Below, in pieces: positions 1-7,388 of a DNA stretch of 64,000 bases (position 1 is the first letter of the stretch; each line of letters opens with the position of its first letter). A model generated the notes under the pieces. The model saw only the letters and a list, made by a program, of their open reading frames with translations. It made no database searches and was not told the origin of the DNA. A program made the translations under genes and the position numbers. Origin of the DNA: Planktosalinus sp963975935 (lineage in GTDB: Bacteria; Bacteroidota; Bacteroidia; Flavobacteriales; Flavobacteriaceae); contig CAXBIQ010000004.1 in the NCBI GenBank assembly GCA_963975935.1, forward strand, positions 1 to 64,000, in the 5' to 3' direction.

Positions 1-33
1 AACATCATCATAATTATAATAATTATCATTATT

Positions 34-62
34 TTTGATATTCAAATCTAAAGGTAACTTTG
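34..62 (+). promoter_or_regulatory. Bacteroidota-type promoter of the ABC ATPase gene
   Basis: TTTG at 34-37 and TAACTTTG at 55-62, 17 bases apart, match the Bacteroidota -33/-7 pattern. A start site a few bases after 62 favours the ATG at 99 over any upstream codon. Confidence 0.6.
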
Positions 63-98
63 CGGTACCTCTGCGCAACTTGTGGTACCATTTTACGA

Positions 99-884
99 AT
101 GTCAAATCAAACTACATACACCCTCCAAACCCAAGACCTTTCCATAGGCTATTTCCACAAAACCGGAAACCACGTGGTGGCAAAGGACCTCAGCTTTTCA
201 TTGCAAAAAGGAGCGCTCGTTGGTCTGGTGGGAAGCAATGGCATTGGCAAATCCACTTTGTTGCGCACCTTGTGTAAAGTGCAAGACCCTCTTTCCGGAA
301 AGGTCATTATCAATGGAAATTCTTTGGATTCCTATAATTTTGAATCCCTTGCAGAAACCCTGAGTGTGGTCCTCACCGAAATACCCGCTTCCAAAAACAT
401 GACCGTGGGCGAACTCGTTGCCCTGGGCCGCCAACCCTACACCAACTGGCTGGGCACCCTCACCGAAAGTGACAAAACCCACATCATACAAGCCCTCGAA
501 GCCACCGAAATGCTCCCCTTTAAAGACCGTAAATGCTACGAACTAAGTGACGGGCAGTTGCAACGGGCTTTGATTGCAAGGGCATTGGCACAAGACACGC
601 CCATCATCATTCTGGATGAACCCACTACCCACCTCGATATTTATCACCGAGCATCCATTTTGAAACTCTTGAAAACCCTCAGCAAAAACAAAACCATCCT
701 CTTCTCCACCCACGAGATTGACCTCGCCATACAGTTGTGCGACCAAATGGTAGTCATGACCCCTGAGAAAACCTATTTTGGTGACCCCTGTCAATTAATA
801 GAACAAGGCTGTTTTTCTGCATTATTCCCTAAAAACCTTATTGATTTTGATGGGGAGACGGGGAGTTTTAGGATTGTGAAATAA
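99..884 (+). CDS. ABC transporter ATP-binding protein, iron-siderophore/hemin/cobalamin type
   Basis: Cytoplasmic ATPase subunit of a FecE/BtuD-like importer that powers uptake of an iron chelate, heme or corrinoid. The 261-residue product has Walker A GSNGIGKST (about 45-53), a variant signature LSDGQ (about 149-153), Walker B IIILDEP (about 169-175) and the H-loop histidine in STHEID (about 205). Length is normal for the family. The ATG at 99 is chosen because the promoter lies at 34-62, so an in-frame start near 60 would be untranscribed. The permease and binding protein are not seen downstream and would have to lie left of the window. The substrate cannot be decided from the ATPase alone. 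Confidence 0.88.
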   Translation: MSNQTTYTLQTQDLSIGYFHKTGNHVVAKDLSFSLQKGALVGLVGSNGIGKSTLLRTLCKVQDPLSGKVIINGNSLDSYNFESLAETLSVVLTEIPASKNMTVGELVALGRQPYTNWLGTLTESDKTHIIQALEATEMLPFKDRKCYELSDGQLQRALIARALAQDTPIIILDEPTTHLDIYHRASILKLLKTLSKNKTILFSTHEIDLAIQLCDQMVVMTPEKTYFGDPCQLIEQGCFSALFPKNLIDFDGETGSFRIVK

Positions 885-962
885 GTAACTAATTCAAAAA
901 ACCAATGTTTTAAGGTTTCATATACCCTTACCGGGTTCAAGTAAGCAACATTAGGTAATATC

Positions 963-986
963 AATATAATTTCGGAAATTTATATT
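963..986. promoter_or_regulatory. Candidate operator of the toxin-antitoxin pair
   Basis: AATATAATTTC (963-973) and GAAATTTATATT (975-986) form a near-perfect inverted repeat around one G, ending 14 bases before the antitoxin ATG. Antitoxins of this type usually repress their own operon by binding such a palindrome. The assignment is by position and symmetry only. Confidence 0.45.
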
Positions 987-1000
987 TTAAAAAGAAATTA

Positions 1001-1243
1001 ATGGCTACAATTGATAATATAAAAAGCGGATTGATTGATAAAATCCTTGCGATTAAAAACAAAGAGTTTTTAAAAGCACTTGACCAACTTATATCTTCCA
1101 GTACTACTGATTCAGATTTGGTTGAACTAACCCGGGAACAAAAACTTTTGCTTCAAATGAGTGAAGAGGATATTAAAGATGGAAAGCTGATCTCGCAGGA
1201 AGCAATGGATAAAAGAAATCTTGAATGGTTAAACGCTCTGTAA
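1001..1243 (+). CDS. Type II antitoxin-like protein
   Basis: An 80-residue, mostly helical, acidic protein. It looks like the short Bacteroidota antitoxins that precede ParE/RelE toxins, with an N-terminal dimerising part and a C-terminal acidic tail that would wrap the toxin. Its 3' end overlaps the toxin start by 19 bases, the usual translational coupling in such pairs. A palindrome just upstream (963-986) could be the site of autorepression. I do not recognise a precise antitoxin family, so the call rests on size, context and overlap with a ParE-like gene. Confidence 0.7.
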   Translation: MATIDNIKSGLIDKILAIKNKEFLKALDQLISSSTTDSDLVELTREQKLLLQMSEEDIKDGKLISQEAMDKRNLEWLNAL

Positions 1244-1539
1244 TTTGGACTAAAACAGCCGATATACAGTTTGTTGGCATTTTAGAATATTGGGTAAAAA
1301 GGAACAAATCGAACACCTATTCTAAAAAGCTCATCACCTTAGTTTCAAAAAGAACAGAACAAATTGCCAAGAACCCCTTTTTATACAAACGTGCTGATTT
1401 TAATGATACAAGAGTAGCTTCATTAGGTAATTTTAGCATCTTTTACAAAACTTCTGAAAAATTCATCACGGTTACTGCTTTTTGGGATAACAGACAAGAC
1501 CCCAAAGCACTTTTAAAGATTTTACAGCAAAACAAATAG
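1225..1539 (+). CDS. ParE/RelE-family toxin
   Basis: A 104-residue basic protein with the RelE/ParE layout: an N-terminal strand and helical hairpin (WTKTADIQFVGILEYWVKRN), a central basic region with KNPFLYKR, and C-terminal strands ending in an FWDNRQDP segment, as is common in Bacteroidota ParE-like toxins. ParE proteins poison gyrase and RelE proteins cleave mRNA; the sequence looks nearer ParE, but the target is inferred. It overlaps the upstream antitoxin by 19 bases. The pair is the leftmost element of a roughly 10-kb accessory stretch that includes the Hachiman island. Confidence 0.78.
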   Translation: MVKRSVIWTKTADIQFVGILEYWVKRNKSNTYSKKLITLVSKRTEQIAKNPFLYKRADFNDTRVASLGNFSIFYKTSEKFITVTAFWDNRQDPKALLKILQQNK

Positions 1540-1648
1540 AAAAACAAAATAATCCCTCAATATCGAAACCGTGCCTAATGTTTTGGCTCAGAATCCAAAA
1601 CGATTTTGATATCTAAGAAGAAAAAATTGCCACCTTAAACTTTAAATT

Positions 1649-2578
1649 ATGGACACTCCACTAAACTTACCCCCACTGCGCTACCAGGGAAATGAAAAAA
1701 AGAAAATGACCCTTCATTTGTTCCTGCAGATTATGGGTAAAATTCGTTTAAAAATGACCCCCAGAAAAAACCACTGGTGGTATATCACAGAATATGTAAA
1801 TACGCAAGGCCTTACCACAGGATCCATACCCTACAATTCAGGTCTGGACACCTTCAGCATCACTTTAAATGTCATCCGTCACGAAGTGGAAGTGACTACC
1901 AGCAAAGGAGAACTGGAACGTTTCTCATTAGGTGAAAGCCTTACGGTGGCAGGCTTTTACAGGAAACTTATGGCCATACTTCAGCAATTCAATATTCCGG
2001 TTTCAATTATGGATACTCCCTTTGATGTGGGTATTGACAAAGCTTTTGAAGAAATCACAGACTACCATCATTATGATAAGGTATATACCAAAACCCTTTG
2101 GCGAACCCTCCTCTGGGTAGATGATGTGTTAAAGGAATTCAGCGGTCGGTTTTATGGCAAAACCTGTCCTGTTCACCTCTATTGGCACTCGATGGATATA
2201 GCGGTCACACGTTTCTCTGGTAAGGAAGCACCTCCCATGGGGGATGGCGCACGCATCTCAGACAAAGATGCTTATTCGCATGAATGCATCAGTTTTGGTT
2301 TCTGGGCGGGTGATGAAAAGATGCCCGAACCTGCATTCTATTCCTATACCTATCCCGCTCCCGAAGGCCTGGACCGGGAACCCTTACAGCCATCTTCATC
2401 AGCATGGATTGACAATAACGGAAGTCCGATGGCGCTTTTGAAATACAATGACTTGATAAAAGAAAATAATCCCAGAGAGGCCCTTCTTGACTTTATGGAA
2501 TCTGCCTATCAGGCAGGGGCCAAACGAGCCCGGTGGGATATTCAAAAACTAACAGTCCCGCCATTGAATACCCTGTAA
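1649..2578 (+). CDS. DUF5996 family protein
   Basis: A 309-residue soluble protein matching the DUF5996 pattern: an N-terminal TLHLFLQIMGKIRL segment followed by NHWWYITEYV and GLTTGSIPY, then a central tryptophan-rich part (YWHSMDIAVTRFSGK) and a C-terminal SYTYPAPEGL region. The biochemical role of DUF5996 is unknown. The gene stands alone between the toxin pair and the LytTR gene, with about 50 bases to its downstream neighbour, so co-transcription with the regulator is possible. No signal peptide or membrane segment is visible. Confidence 0.8.
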   Translation: MDTPLNLPPLRYQGNEKKKMTLHLFLQIMGKIRLKMTPRKNHWWYITEYVNTQGLTTGSIPYNSGLDTFSITLNVIRHEVEVTTSKGELERFSLGESLTVAGFYRKLMAILQQFNIPVSIMDTPFDVGIDKAFEEITDYHHYDKVYTKTLWRTLLWVDDVLKEFSGRFYGKTCPVHLYWHSMDIAVTRFSGKEAPPMGDGARISDKDAYSHECISFGFWAGDEKMPEPAFYSYTYPAPEGLDREPLQPSSSAWIDNNGSPMALLKYNDLIKENNPREALLDFMESAYQAGAKRARWDIQKLTVPPLNTL

Positions 2579-2627
2579 AATAAATCTATTTGTTAGAACA
2601 GGATCGCATCTTTAAACAGAAATAATC

Positions 2628-3479
2628 ATGGTAAGTACCATCCTTCAAAAAGTCTTTGCGCCTGATAGTAAGGCTGATAGTAAGGTTAGTACTAACAAGC
2701 TTCTGACGGGTCTTTCGGTAGCTTTCTTATGCATGGTGTGCCTTACCATTTTTCAGGATTTCGTCGCGTCACAAAAAAACGGCTATGCCTTTTACCTCAG
2801 CGAATCCCTCTTGTTCAAAACCATCTGGGTTCTTTTTATTCCCATTTTGACGGGGCTGTACACCCTTCTGAAATCCAAAGACATCAAGGGGGCACAACAG
2901 ACCGTTTTATATATCCTGGTCCCCACGGTCATTCACTTTCTCCTGTTACTGTTTCTTTTCACCGTTTTATCGTTCTTTTTTTATAACGGAAGGTATGATG
3001 TGACCAAAATCGTGATGCATACCCTTTCAAACGACCTTTACAAACTGGTTCTCGTTTACAGCGGTTTTGTGTTGGGGTATCAATACCTTACCAAAACACC
3101 GGCTCATTCGGCAGTGGAACATTCTAAAAAGACCCTGGATCATTTGGTCATCCATTCCGGAAAGGGAAATACCCTGGTAGCTACCACCGATATTGTGGTC
3201 ATCACTTCGGCCACTCCCTATATTGCCATTCAGCTGGAAAACAAAAAATACCTGCATACAGAGACCCTTAAGTCGGTGGGAAAACAACTGGACCACACCG
3301 TTTTTGTCAGGATCCATAAATCCACGATCGTGAACATCCGGCAGGTGGTTTCTTATACTTCCCGCTTAAACGGCGATTATGATGTCTTGCTGAAAAACGG
3401 TCTCCAAACACGTCTGAGCAGGACCTATGCGGCTGCTTTTAAAAAAGCGTTTGCATCAGGTCATCCACTCACCACATAA
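2628..3479 (+). CDS. Membrane-bound LytTR-type DNA-binding regulator
   Basis: A 283-residue protein. The N-terminal half contains about four hydrophobic segments (roughly residues 25-45, 60-78, 88-115 and 130-152). The C-terminal 100 residues match the LytTR DNA-binding fold, including the VFVRIHKSTIVNIRQV stretch and the terminal LSRTYAAAFKKAF helix. LytTR domains normally act as outputs of response regulators. Here there is no receiver domain and no adjacent histidine kinase, so this is a one-component membrane-anchored regulator. Its signal and targets cannot be read from the sequence. Confidence 0.82.
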   Translation: MVSTILQKVFAPDSKADSKVSTNKLLTGLSVAFLCMVCLTIFQDFVASQKNGYAFYLSESLLFKTIWVLFIPILTGLYTLLKSKDIKGAQQTVLYILVPTVIHFLLLLFLFTVLSFFFYNGRYDVTKIVMHTLSNDLYKLVLVYSGFVLGYQYLTKTPAHSAVEHSKKTLDHLVIHSGKGNTLVATTDIVVITSATPYIAIQLENKKYLHTETLKSVGKQLDHTVFVRIHKSTIVNIRQVVSYTSRLNGDYDVLLKNGLQTRLSRTYAAAFKKAFASGHPLTT

Positions 3480-3561
3480 ACTCCACCGCTTACCGCATTT
3501 TATTTTTATCACGGTACCAATGCTCCTACATTTGTTCTACGGAAAATCAGTTTTGCCCCGC

Positions 3562-3630
3562 CCGCCTTTGGCGGATGAATGATTTTCCTTGATTCGTCCG
3601 CTTGGCCCCGCTCCCGAAATAAATTCGGGA
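3562..3630. repeat. GC-rich REP-like palindromes
   Basis: Two small hairpins lie in the leader of the dioxygenase gene: CCGCC-TTT-GGCGG at 3562-3574 and TCCCGAA-ATAAA-TTCGGGA at 3612-3630. Base composition is unlike the surrounding AT-rich spacer. Similar GC-rich palindromes occur at 20943-20989 and 56097-56115, which suggests a dispersed extragenic palindrome family. Confidence 0.5.
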
Positions 3631-3683
3631 CAGGCTCTAAAGGGAGGCGGAGAAGGTGCCGAAAAACTTTAAACAAAAATGAT

Positions 3684-4331
3684 ATGGACTACCCAGAAAA
3701 AAAATTACTTGTAATAGCTTTCCTTTTTTTATTAGTATTAACCTCCTGTGCACAAACAACTACCAAATCGACCACCGAAACCAAACGCGTGGGTGGTCCT
3801 TGTGAAGGCTGTGAAGCCATCCACGAATACGGCGATAAAAAATTAACGGCCACAGACACGCTGCCCACCTTTGCGGAGAGGGAACCCAAACTCAAAATCA
3901 CTGGAACCGTTTACCAAAAAGACGGCAAAACACCCGCCGAAAACGTCATCCTCTACATCTACCACACCAACCGGGAAGGCGTTTATGAAACCCAAGGCGA
4001 TGAACAAGGCTGGGCACGGCGGCACGGCTTTATCAGGGGTTGGGTCCAGACCGGAAAGGACGGAAAATACACCTTCTATACCTTTCGCCCCGGGGCATAC
4101 CCCAATGGCAGCGAAAACGAACACATTCACCTTACGGTAAAAGAACCCGGCAAAAATGAATATTACCTCGACGACTATGTTTTTGAGGATGACCCGTTGT
4201 TGACGCAAGCAAAACGAAAAAGTCGACGCAACCGCGGCGGCTCCGGAATAGGGACCCCTAAAATGATAAACGGTATGCTGACCATTGAGCGCGACATTAT
4301 TTTAGGTAAAAACATTCCGGATTATGACTAA
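3684..4331 (+). CDS. Intradiol ring-cleavage dioxygenase-like lipoprotein
   Basis: A 215-residue protein with a lipoprotein signal (LVLTSC, lipidated Cys22) followed by a protocatechuate 3,4-dioxygenase-type beta-sandwich. The expected non-heme Fe(III) ligands can be matched: Tyr101 (EGVYET), Tyr139 (RPGAYPN), and His147 and His149 (EHIHLTV). Known intradiol enzymes open catechol rings with O2 in the cytoplasm; a lipid-anchored version would act in the envelope, and its substrate is unknown. The ATG at 3684 is used because the signal peptide begins there and the in-frame upstream sequence is a GC-rich non-coding repeat. It overlaps the YceI gene by 8 bases, so the two are probably co-translated. 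Confidence 0.85.
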   Translation: MDYPEKKLLVIAFLFLLVLTSCAQTTTKSTTETKRVGGPCEGCEAIHEYGDKKLTATDTLPTFAEREPKLKITGTVYQKDGKTPAENVILYIYHTNREGVYETQGDEQGWARRHGFIRGWVQTGKDGKYTFYTFRPGAYPNGSENEHIHLTVKEPGKNEYYLDDYVFEDDPLLTQAKRKSRRNRGGSGIGTPKMINGMLTIERDIILGKNIPDYD

Positions 4332-4965
4332 AGTGGTTTACTTCCCGGTTTTGATTTTGCTTCTTAGCTCGTGCATCGGTCAGCATAAATCGGATGCCCA
4401 AAAAATTGTTGTCCATCCGGAATCGAGTCTCCATGTTGCAATTGAGGCGGACACGCTTACCATAGACCTGCGTAAATCAACAATTGACTGGATCGCCACC
4501 GAAATGCGGCAAACAAAAAGACGCACAGGAGTTATTTCGTTTCACGACGGATTCTTCTTATCCAAAAACAAGGAACTCGTGGGAGGAAAATTTACTGTCG
4601 CCATGAACAGCATGGACATCACCGATGTGCCGCTCCACGAAAAAATAGCCCGTAAAAACCTGCTCGACCATTTAAAAAGCGATGACTTTTTTAACGTTGC
4701 TGCCTATCCCCTGTCCACTTTAGAAATCACTTCTATCGAAAAAATTAAACAGGACAGCCTCAACATTTCAGCAAACCTGTCCATTAGGGAAGTTACCCGA
4801 AACATTCAATTTTATGCCCATTATAAGGATCGCCATTTCACCACCCGGTTTACCTTTAACCGCCTGGACTGGAATATTGCTTATGAAGGCAGCTGGGCTG
4901 ATAAGACCTTGGTGGATAAGGATGTTGAATTGCAGGTTTCGATTGTTGTGAAGGATGCATTTTAA
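4324..4965 (+). CDS. YceI-family lipoprotein
   Basis: A 213-residue protein with lipobox LLSSC (Cys17) and a YceI-like lipocalin barrel. The segment TIDWIATEMRQTKRRTGVI corresponds to the usual YceI start of the barrel, followed by GGKFTVAMNSMDITD and LDHLKSDDFFNVAAYP, then TFNRLDWNIAYEGSWADKTL near the end. YceI proteins bind isoprenoid-like lipids in the periplasm; here the lipid anchor places it in the envelope. It overlaps the dioxygenase-like gene, suggesting the two lipoproteins act on one pathway, perhaps lipid quinone or aromatic oxidation (inference). Confidence 0.87.
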   Translation: MTKVVYFPVLILLLSSCIGQHKSDAQKIVVHPESSLHVAIEADTLTIDLRKSTIDWIATEMRQTKRRTGVISFHDGFFLSKNKELVGGKFTVAMNSMDITDVPLHEKIARKNLLDHLKSDDFFNVAAYPLSTLEITSIEKIKQDSLNISANLSIREVTRNIQFYAHYKDRHFTTRFTFNRLDWNIAYEGSWADKTLVDKDVELQVSIVVKDAF

Positions 4966-5062
4966 GGTATTTATTTTTTAATTGTCTATGAATTATGGAT
5001 GTACAATCGGAAACATATAAAATCATTGGATGGATTACCACCTTATTTAGAATATATCTAAA

Positions 5063-5080
5063 AAAGCCAAGAGTGGCTTT
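5063..5080 (+). terminator. Weak hairpin downstream of the YceI gene
   Basis: AAAGCCA (5063-5069) and TGGCTTT (5074-5080) form a 7-bp stem with a 4-base loop, about 100 bases past the stop codon. The T-run after the stem is short, so terminator function is tentative. Confidence 0.4.
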
Positions 5081-5159
5081 ATCCTAGCCTTTGCTATGAA
5101 GTAAGGTAGTAGTATCCTTACATGAGCCTTGTTATTGGCCCGTCTTTTCCAAGTTCTTT

Positions 5160-5205
5160 CATGGCATTCCCATGCCTTTATCATGCCTTGACCATGCTAT
5201 ACATG
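5160..5205. repeat. CATG motif at 11-base spacing
   Basis: CATG occurs at 5160, 5171, 5182, 5193 and 5202, the first four at exact 11-base steps and mostly in a CATGCC context. It is a degenerate direct repeat at roughly one helical turn. Confidence 0.6.
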
Positions 5206-5243
5206 TAGTCTTTTTGTTGCCTTTGAGACGAGTAAACGTAGCA

Positions 5244-5346
5244 TTCGCGTCGCATTCAACCCCCTTGAACGTTACATTAACACGTCCTGAACATTGCATT
5301 AACTCAAGTTGAACATTGCATTACCCCAACTTGAATGTTGCATTAC
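5244..5346. repeat. Iteron-like 22-base direct repeat array
   Basis: Four copies of a 16-base core with consensus TTGAACATTGCATTAM start at 5265, 5287, 5309 and 5331, exactly 22 bases apart with 6-base spacers. A degenerate fifth copy begins at 5244. Since 22 is not a multiple of three and no gene covers it, coding constraint does not explain the spacing. Even two-turn spacing of a direct repeat is what arrays of protein-binding sites look like. No replication or partition gene lies nearby. Confidence 0.75.
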
Positions 5347-5450
5347 TACGCTTTTTTTACCCCTCTGAAACCGCCCTTTTAGGATTGTGAAGCAAAGTAC
5401 TTTTCCTTATTTCATCCATTCTTGCCCCGGTTCAAATGCACCCCGGCAAC

Positions 5451-5520
5451 CCATGAACCCATATGACACCAGATGACCCTTTTTGACCCCTTTTGACACC
5501 CCATGACACCATTTGACCCT
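5451..5520. repeat. Seven tandem 10-base units
   Basis: Seven consecutive decamers with TGA fixed at positions 4-6 of each unit and a C-rich tail (consensus NNWTGACMCC) run without interruption. The exact period and the divergence between units suggest an old microsatellite or a phased binding array. Confidence 0.75.
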
Positions 5521-5952
5521 TTTGAGTAAAAAACGAGGGGTTTTCTCCCAGTTTTCTCCCAGTCTTGTTCCAGGGAGGTTTTAGTTTTCTTCGGGTTTTG
5601 TTCGGGATTCCTTCGGGATTGTTTTTTAAAAAAGGTACTTTTCAGGAACAAACCTCGAACAAATCTGGAATCTGGGTGGGAGAATGGGGAATGGGTTGGT
5701 TTTGTTGTGGGAATGAGGAAAACCGTAAAGTGGATTGCAATGATCTTGTTATTTTTGGAGGGTGCGGGTTTTAACAGTTTTTTAGTATATTTGATTACTC
5801 CCCAATTTGTTAAATAAATAATTATATCACGTCTTATATACACCTTATTTGGTATATGTTAGCAAATAAAAAATAATGTAGAGATATGAAATATAACAGT
5901 AATAGCCGCCGGTTTATTTCTGATATAAACACGTTATCTTCAATTCTGATTA

Positions 5953-7164
5953 ATGGATAAAAAGAAACTAAAAAAAATACAACAGAATTTTAGCCAGATA
6001 TTAAAAGACTTCAAACCTAATCTAAATTATAGAGAAGTCTGGACTGATTTAGATGATGGAAGAAAAGTGCTTAAACGGTATCCATTTGAACTGCCAAGAG
6101 AACAAAAGGTAAGATATCCATTTATTATTTACTTATTGTTTAAAGAAGGACTTAACTACCCAGTACTTCCAAGATTTGAAAAAGTAGCATGGGAAATACC
6201 GATTCTGTATAAGAACCATGAGTTCATACTTGCCCATAGAAAGTTTGGTTTTGATATTTCAGCATATAAAGAATCTGATGAATTACATCAGCTTGCCATT
6301 GAAGCTATCGAAAAAATGAACAAAGCAACTCCTTTAATAGAGGCATTAGTTAACTCCAAAATTCAAGAAAAAGTAGAGTCAGGTAAAATCACCCTTGAAA
6401 ATAAATATTCACAAATAAGGAATAGATATATATTTTTTAGGGAAAAACTCGAGAGTCCTGAAAACGCAGAATCTATAAAACTTAAAGAAAAACTCAAAAA
6501 TTTAAGTTGGAATAACTTTAAAAATGCAAAAGAAGCAGAGGATAAATTTAATGAAATAAAGAGACTTAAAAGTTCTAATTCTTACTATCTCTATGCAATG
6601 ATTGATAGTTATTTTAGTTTGATGGAACATATCACCGTTCTTTTAATTCCGTTCTTATCTCATATAAAAATGGACAATATGAGCCTTGAAGATTTTATCG
6701 GGAAAAATTGGAAAGACAAACTACAAATAATCTTAGAGCATAAAGAGAATAAAGTAGCCAATAAAAAAATTGAAATATTGGACGAAATAAAACAACAAAT
6801 AAGAAACCCTATGTCACATGGTTATTTTCATAAGGGCGGAAAGTCCTTTTTCATTCATATGGATGGACTAGGTGCGATTCCTTTTACATTGACAAAGTCT
6901 GCGACAAAGTATAAATTCAGTGACGTAAGTTCTAGCTATATGCCATATCAGACAATAATCAAACATTTTGATGATTTTGAGGAACACCTAGATAGTGACT
7001 TTACAAAAAACGGAATGATGTATATTAAAAGGGATTTACCTGTTGCGTTCGATAAAACATCCTCTACCAAATATAGAAGAAGAATGCGAACGGAGAAATC
7101 AACAGAAAGATATATTAAAGAGACTATCAATGAACTCGAGAATGCTATCAATATGGATTGGTAA
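5953..7164 (+). CDS. HEPN-motif protein, probable defence RNase
   Basis: A 403-residue protein I cannot place in a named family. Residues about 205-295 are helical and carry IRNPMSHGYF, an R-x4-H motif (Arg284, His289) typical of HEPN ribonucleases, preceded by the hydrophobic helix YYLYAMIDSYFSLMEHITVL. The N-terminal 200 residues are lysine-rich with no recognisable domain. HEPN proteins in defence islands cut RNA when triggered, causing abortive infection. The gene is strongly AT-rich like the Hachiman genes that follow at 225 bases. A perfect 9-base inverted repeat (5933-5941 and 7167-7175) brackets it. The HEPN call rests on the motif and helical context only. Confidence 0.6.
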   Translation: MDKKKLKKIQQNFSQILKDFKPNLNYREVWTDLDDGRKVLKRYPFELPREQKVRYPFIIYLLFKEGLNYPVLPRFEKVAWEIPILYKNHEFILAHRKFGFDISAYKESDELHQLAIEAIEKMNKATPLIEALVNSKIQEKVESGKITLENKYSQIRNRYIFFREKLESPENAESIKLKEKLKNLSWNNFKNAKEAEDKFNEIKRLKSSNSYYLYAMIDSYFSLMEHITVLLIPFLSHIKMDNMSLEDFIGKNWKDKLQIILEHKENKVANKKIEILDEIKQQIRNPMSHGYFHKGGKSFFIHMDGLGAIPFTLTKSATKYKFSDVSSSYMPYQTIIKHFDDFEEHLDSDFTKNGMMYIKRDLPVAFDKTSSTKYRRRMRTEKSTERYIKETINELENAINMDW

Positions 7165-7388
7165 ATGAAGATAACAAGGGTTATAGCAAATAGGGCATTC
7201 GGTACTTTACGAAATCATTACTATTTATCAATACCGCCAAATCGTTGATTTGGTATTTAAGAATGATTAAATTAAAACTAAATACAATGCTTTGGCTAAG
7301 TGCAAACTCGAAGTATTATCGCTTTCTAATGCCGAACATGCCATATACACACCATTAGCTGTATTTTAAAAAAAACAACGATTAAAAT

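Larger units (their letters stand above)
4966..5952. other. Long non-coding gap filled with short-period repeats
   Basis: No convincing gene in 987 bases. It holds a weak hairpin (5063-5080), then successive repeat families with 11-, 22- and 10-base periods (listed separately), duplicated GTTTTCTCCCA (about 5539-5560), three TTCGGG units (about 5588-5616), and a GGGAATG-rich stretch (about 5683-5716). A TATATTTG box at 5786-5793 could serve the downstream HEPN gene. From about 5780 onward the composition becomes strongly AT-rich, which I take as the left edge of the defence island. Confidence 0.6.

Noticed and set aside
5244..5346. CRISPR array
   Set aside because: Repeat cores are 16 bases with spacers of only 6 bases and no cas genes are nearby.
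866..5391. 15-base direct repeat TTTTAGGATTGTGAA at 866-880 and 5377-5391 as possible att sites
   Set aside because: One copy is the coding end of the ABC ATPase, there is no integrase between them, and a 15-base match is near the level expected by chance in 64 kb.
5412..5843. 143-codon minus-strand reading frame
   Set aside because: It runs through the 10-base repeats and the protein shows only low-complexity echoes of them, with no domain, no start signal and no neighbour on its strand.
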